64,000 nt of DNA from an uncultured Bacteroidota bacterium (GTDB lineage: Bacteria > Bacteroidota > Bacteroidia > NS11-12g > UBA9320): NCBI GenBank assembly GCA_913050005.1, contig CAJXBI010000001.1:1-64000 (forward strand). The letters are read 5' to 3'. Positions within the stretch are counted from its first letter, which is position 1, and each line of letters starts with the position of its first letter. Below, piece after piece: positions 61,988-64,000 of this stretch. The notes under the pieces are model-generated. The model did not search any database and was not told where the DNA came from. It worked only from the letters and a program-made list of their open reading frames with translations. Position numbers and translations under genes: made by a program.

Positions 61988-62935
61988 ATGAAAATATCAA
62001 AAGAAACCAAAGTTGGCGTTTTAACTGCAATTGCTATTACTATTTTAGCTGTAGGATATAATTTCATAAAAGGTAAAGATATTTTTACTTCTAGCAATGA
62101 GTACTATGGTAAGTACAAAAAAATTGAAGGTTTATTTAAATCAAATCCTGTTTTAGTAAATGGCTACAAAGTTGGAAGTGTGAGCTCCGTTAAGATGAAT
62201 AATGAGACTTTGGAACTTATCGTTGGTATTATTTTGCCTCAAGATATTAAAATCCCTAAAAATTCAATCATGAAGATAGTTAATAACGACATGATTGGTA
62301 GTAAGGCTATTGAAATCATTTTTGGTGATAGTAAAGAGGTAGCTATTAATGGTGATTTTTTTATTGCACAACAAGATCAGGGTATAGCGCAAGCAGTTAG
62401 TGATGTACTAACACCAATAACAAAAAGTGTAAATTCTGTGCTTGGTAATGTAGATACTGCGATTTCAGGTGTTGATTTAAGAGGTACTTTAAAAGATGCT
62501 TCACTTGCCCTTAGGTCATTTAAAGAAACCGCAGATAAATTAAATAAGCTGCTCGATGGTAAAAATATTCAAATTGCGAATATTCTTAACAACGTAGAAC
62601 AAGTAACAGTAGGATTGAGGGGCTTAAATCCTAAAATTGACACAATTCTCGTAGATCTAAATAAAACATCAAAGGATCTCAACAAAGTTGAGTTTGATCA
62701 ATTGGCTAACAGCATAAAAACATTATCTGAAGAGCTGTTTAAGACAACTAAAGCTATCAATAATAAAGATGGATCTTTAGGTATGTTGGTGTATGATGAT
62801 TCGTTGTATGTTAATCTTAACTCAACAGTTAATCAATTAAATAATTTACTTAAGGATATTGAGAAATATCCAAGAAGATATACAGGTGTGACAGAAAGAC
62901 AACGAAGAAAGGGTAATAAGCTAAAGGAAAAATAG
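61988..62935 (+). CDS. MCE-family (MlaD) protein
   Basis: 'MKISKETKVGVLTAIAITILAVGYNFIKGKDIF...YYGKYKKIEGLFKSNPVLVNGYKVGSVSSVKM'. Confidence 0.9.
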   Translation: MKISKETKVGVLTAIAITILAVGYNFIKGKDIFTSSNEYYGKYKKIEGLFKSNPVLVNGYKVGSVSSVKMNNETLELIVGIILPQDIKIPKNSIMKIVNNDMIGSKAIEIIFGDSKEVAINGDFFIAQQDQGIAQAVSDVLTPITKSVNSVLGNVDTAISGVDLRGTLKDASLALRSFKETADKLNKLLDGKNIQIANILNNVEQVTVGLRGLNPKIDTILVDLNKTSKDLNKVEFDQLANSIKTLSEELFKTTKAINNKDGSLGMLVYDDSLYVNLNSTVNQLNNLLKDIEKYPRRYTGVTERQRRKGNKLKEK

Positions 62936-62937
62936 CA

Positions 62938-63951
62938 TTAATTTAATGTTCCAATTTTCTTAATTAACCCTGGACCTGAATAAATAAATCCAGTATAAAT
63001 TTCTAGTAAGTTTGCTCCAGCTTCTAGTTTTGATTTAGCAGAAGATACATTTTCGATACCACCTACACCAATAATGGTCATGTCAGATTTATCTCTGATA
63101 TGTCGAACTATTTGGTTGGATGATTCCAGTAATATGTGGCCACTGATTCCTCCATTTCCTAGTTCAGTAACAATTTTGGGATTGCTATTTTTTAGGAGAG
63201 TTCGATTGATTGTGGTGTTAGTAGCAACAATGCCCTCGAAAGATATTTCTTTCTGCAAGGCTACGATTTCGTCCAGTTGTGATATGCTGAGATCCGGCGC
63301 TATCTTTAAATATAATGGTTTCCAATCATCTTGAGTTAATCGAATAGATAACAAAGCATTAAGTATTTTTAGAAGTTCATCTTTATTTTGTAACTCACGT
63401 AAGTTAGGGGTATTTGGAGAACTAACGTTAACAATGAAAAAATCAGCTAGTTCGTACAATTCCTCATAACATTTAACATAATCATCGACTGCATTTTCGT
63501 TTGTAGTAGTTTTATTTTTCCCAATGTTTATACCAATTTTCATAGAGCAATCGCGTTCTTTTTTTCTGAATAATTTTAAGCGATGTTTCAGTGCTTTTAG
63601 TCCTTCATTATTGAATCCCATTCGATTCAGTAGAGCTCTATCTTTTTTCAATCTAAATAACCGCGGTTTTGGATTTCCACTTTGAGGTTTTGGGGTTACT
63701 GTTCCAATTTCTACAAATCCAAAGTTCAGCATATAAAGTTCATCTAAAAACTTTCCGTCTTTATCAAATCCTGCTGCAAGTCCAATTGTATTTTTGTAAG
63801 TAATACCGTCAACCTTTACAGGGTTATCCTCAAATTGAAACATGTTATAAACAAAAGGTAGCCTACTTATGTATTTAAAAATAAACATTGTAATATAATG
63901 AGCTTTTTCAGCTGAAATTAAAAAAAAGAAACTCCGTATTATTTTATACAT
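62938..63951 (-). CDS. pyrD: Quinone-dependent dihydroorotate dehydrogenase
   Basis: 'NTIGLAAGFDKDGKFLDELYMLNFGFVEIGTVTPKPQSGNPKPRLFRL', 'FIVNVSSPNTPNLRELQ', 'GNGGISGHIL'. Confidence 0.96.
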   Translation of the reverse strand: MYKIIRSFFFLISAEKAHYITMFIFKYISRLPFVYNMFQFEDNPVKVDGITYKNTIGLAAGFDKDGKFLDELYMLNFGFVEIGTVTPKPQSGNPKPRLFRLKKDRALLNRMGFNNEGLKALKHRLKLFRKKERDCSMKIGINIGKNKTTTNENAVDDYVKCYEELYELADFFIVNVSSPNTPNLRELQNKDELLKILNALLSIRLTQDDWKPLYLKIAPDLSISQLDEIVALQKEISFEGIVATNTTINRTLLKNSNPKIVTELGNGGISGHILLESSNQIVRHIRDKSDMTIIGVGGIENVSSAKSKLEAGANLLEIYTGFIYSGPGLIKKIGTLN

Positions 63952-64000
63952 TTTAGCAAATTTTACTTAGAACTGGTTTAATATCAAAATAAAGTTTAGT

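Overview
The window is a chromosomal segment of a low-GC Bacteroidota bacterium, probably Flavobacteriia-like. Support for this includes TAnnTTTG-type promoters, T9SS C-terminal domains, fused SecDF, BshB1, DUF4294 and a DHS-like protein. From left to right it carries: (1) the 3' end of a 23S rRNA gene, a 5S rRNA gene and a terminator; (2) a methyltransferase, lipA, a PorZ-like T9SS protein, recO, a DUF4294 protein, bshB1 and a FemAB/GNAT-like protein; (3) a long str-S10-spc-alpha ribosomal cluster, rpsL to rplQ, including rpmD and rpmJ, which are too short for the supplied ORF track; (4) an M42-type peptidase and a TetR/TolC/adaptor/RND efflux operon; (5) udk, secDF, a phosphoglucose/phosphomannose isomerase, an RluD-family gene, a DUF4340 protein and an aroB-aroA-aroC block; (6) an alpha/beta hydrolase, a dicarboxylate symporter, a secreted M43 metalloprotease overlapping topA, and a transglutaminase-like protein; (7) a deoxyhypusine-synthase-like gene coupled to arginine decarboxylase; (8) uvrA, an ABC exporter, rlmF, lptD, an MCE/MlaD protein and pyrD. 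Most of this is core housekeeping sequence. I found no CRISPR array, transposon, prophage or defence island. The points most worth a second look are the DHS-like/ADC gene pair with no agmatinase, the lack of any ATG/GTG/TTG start for full-length uvrA, a promoter plus hairpin between secDF and the isomerase gene that could encode a small RNA, recurrent TAATG stop-start overlaps, and domain elaborations on L17 and the RND pump.
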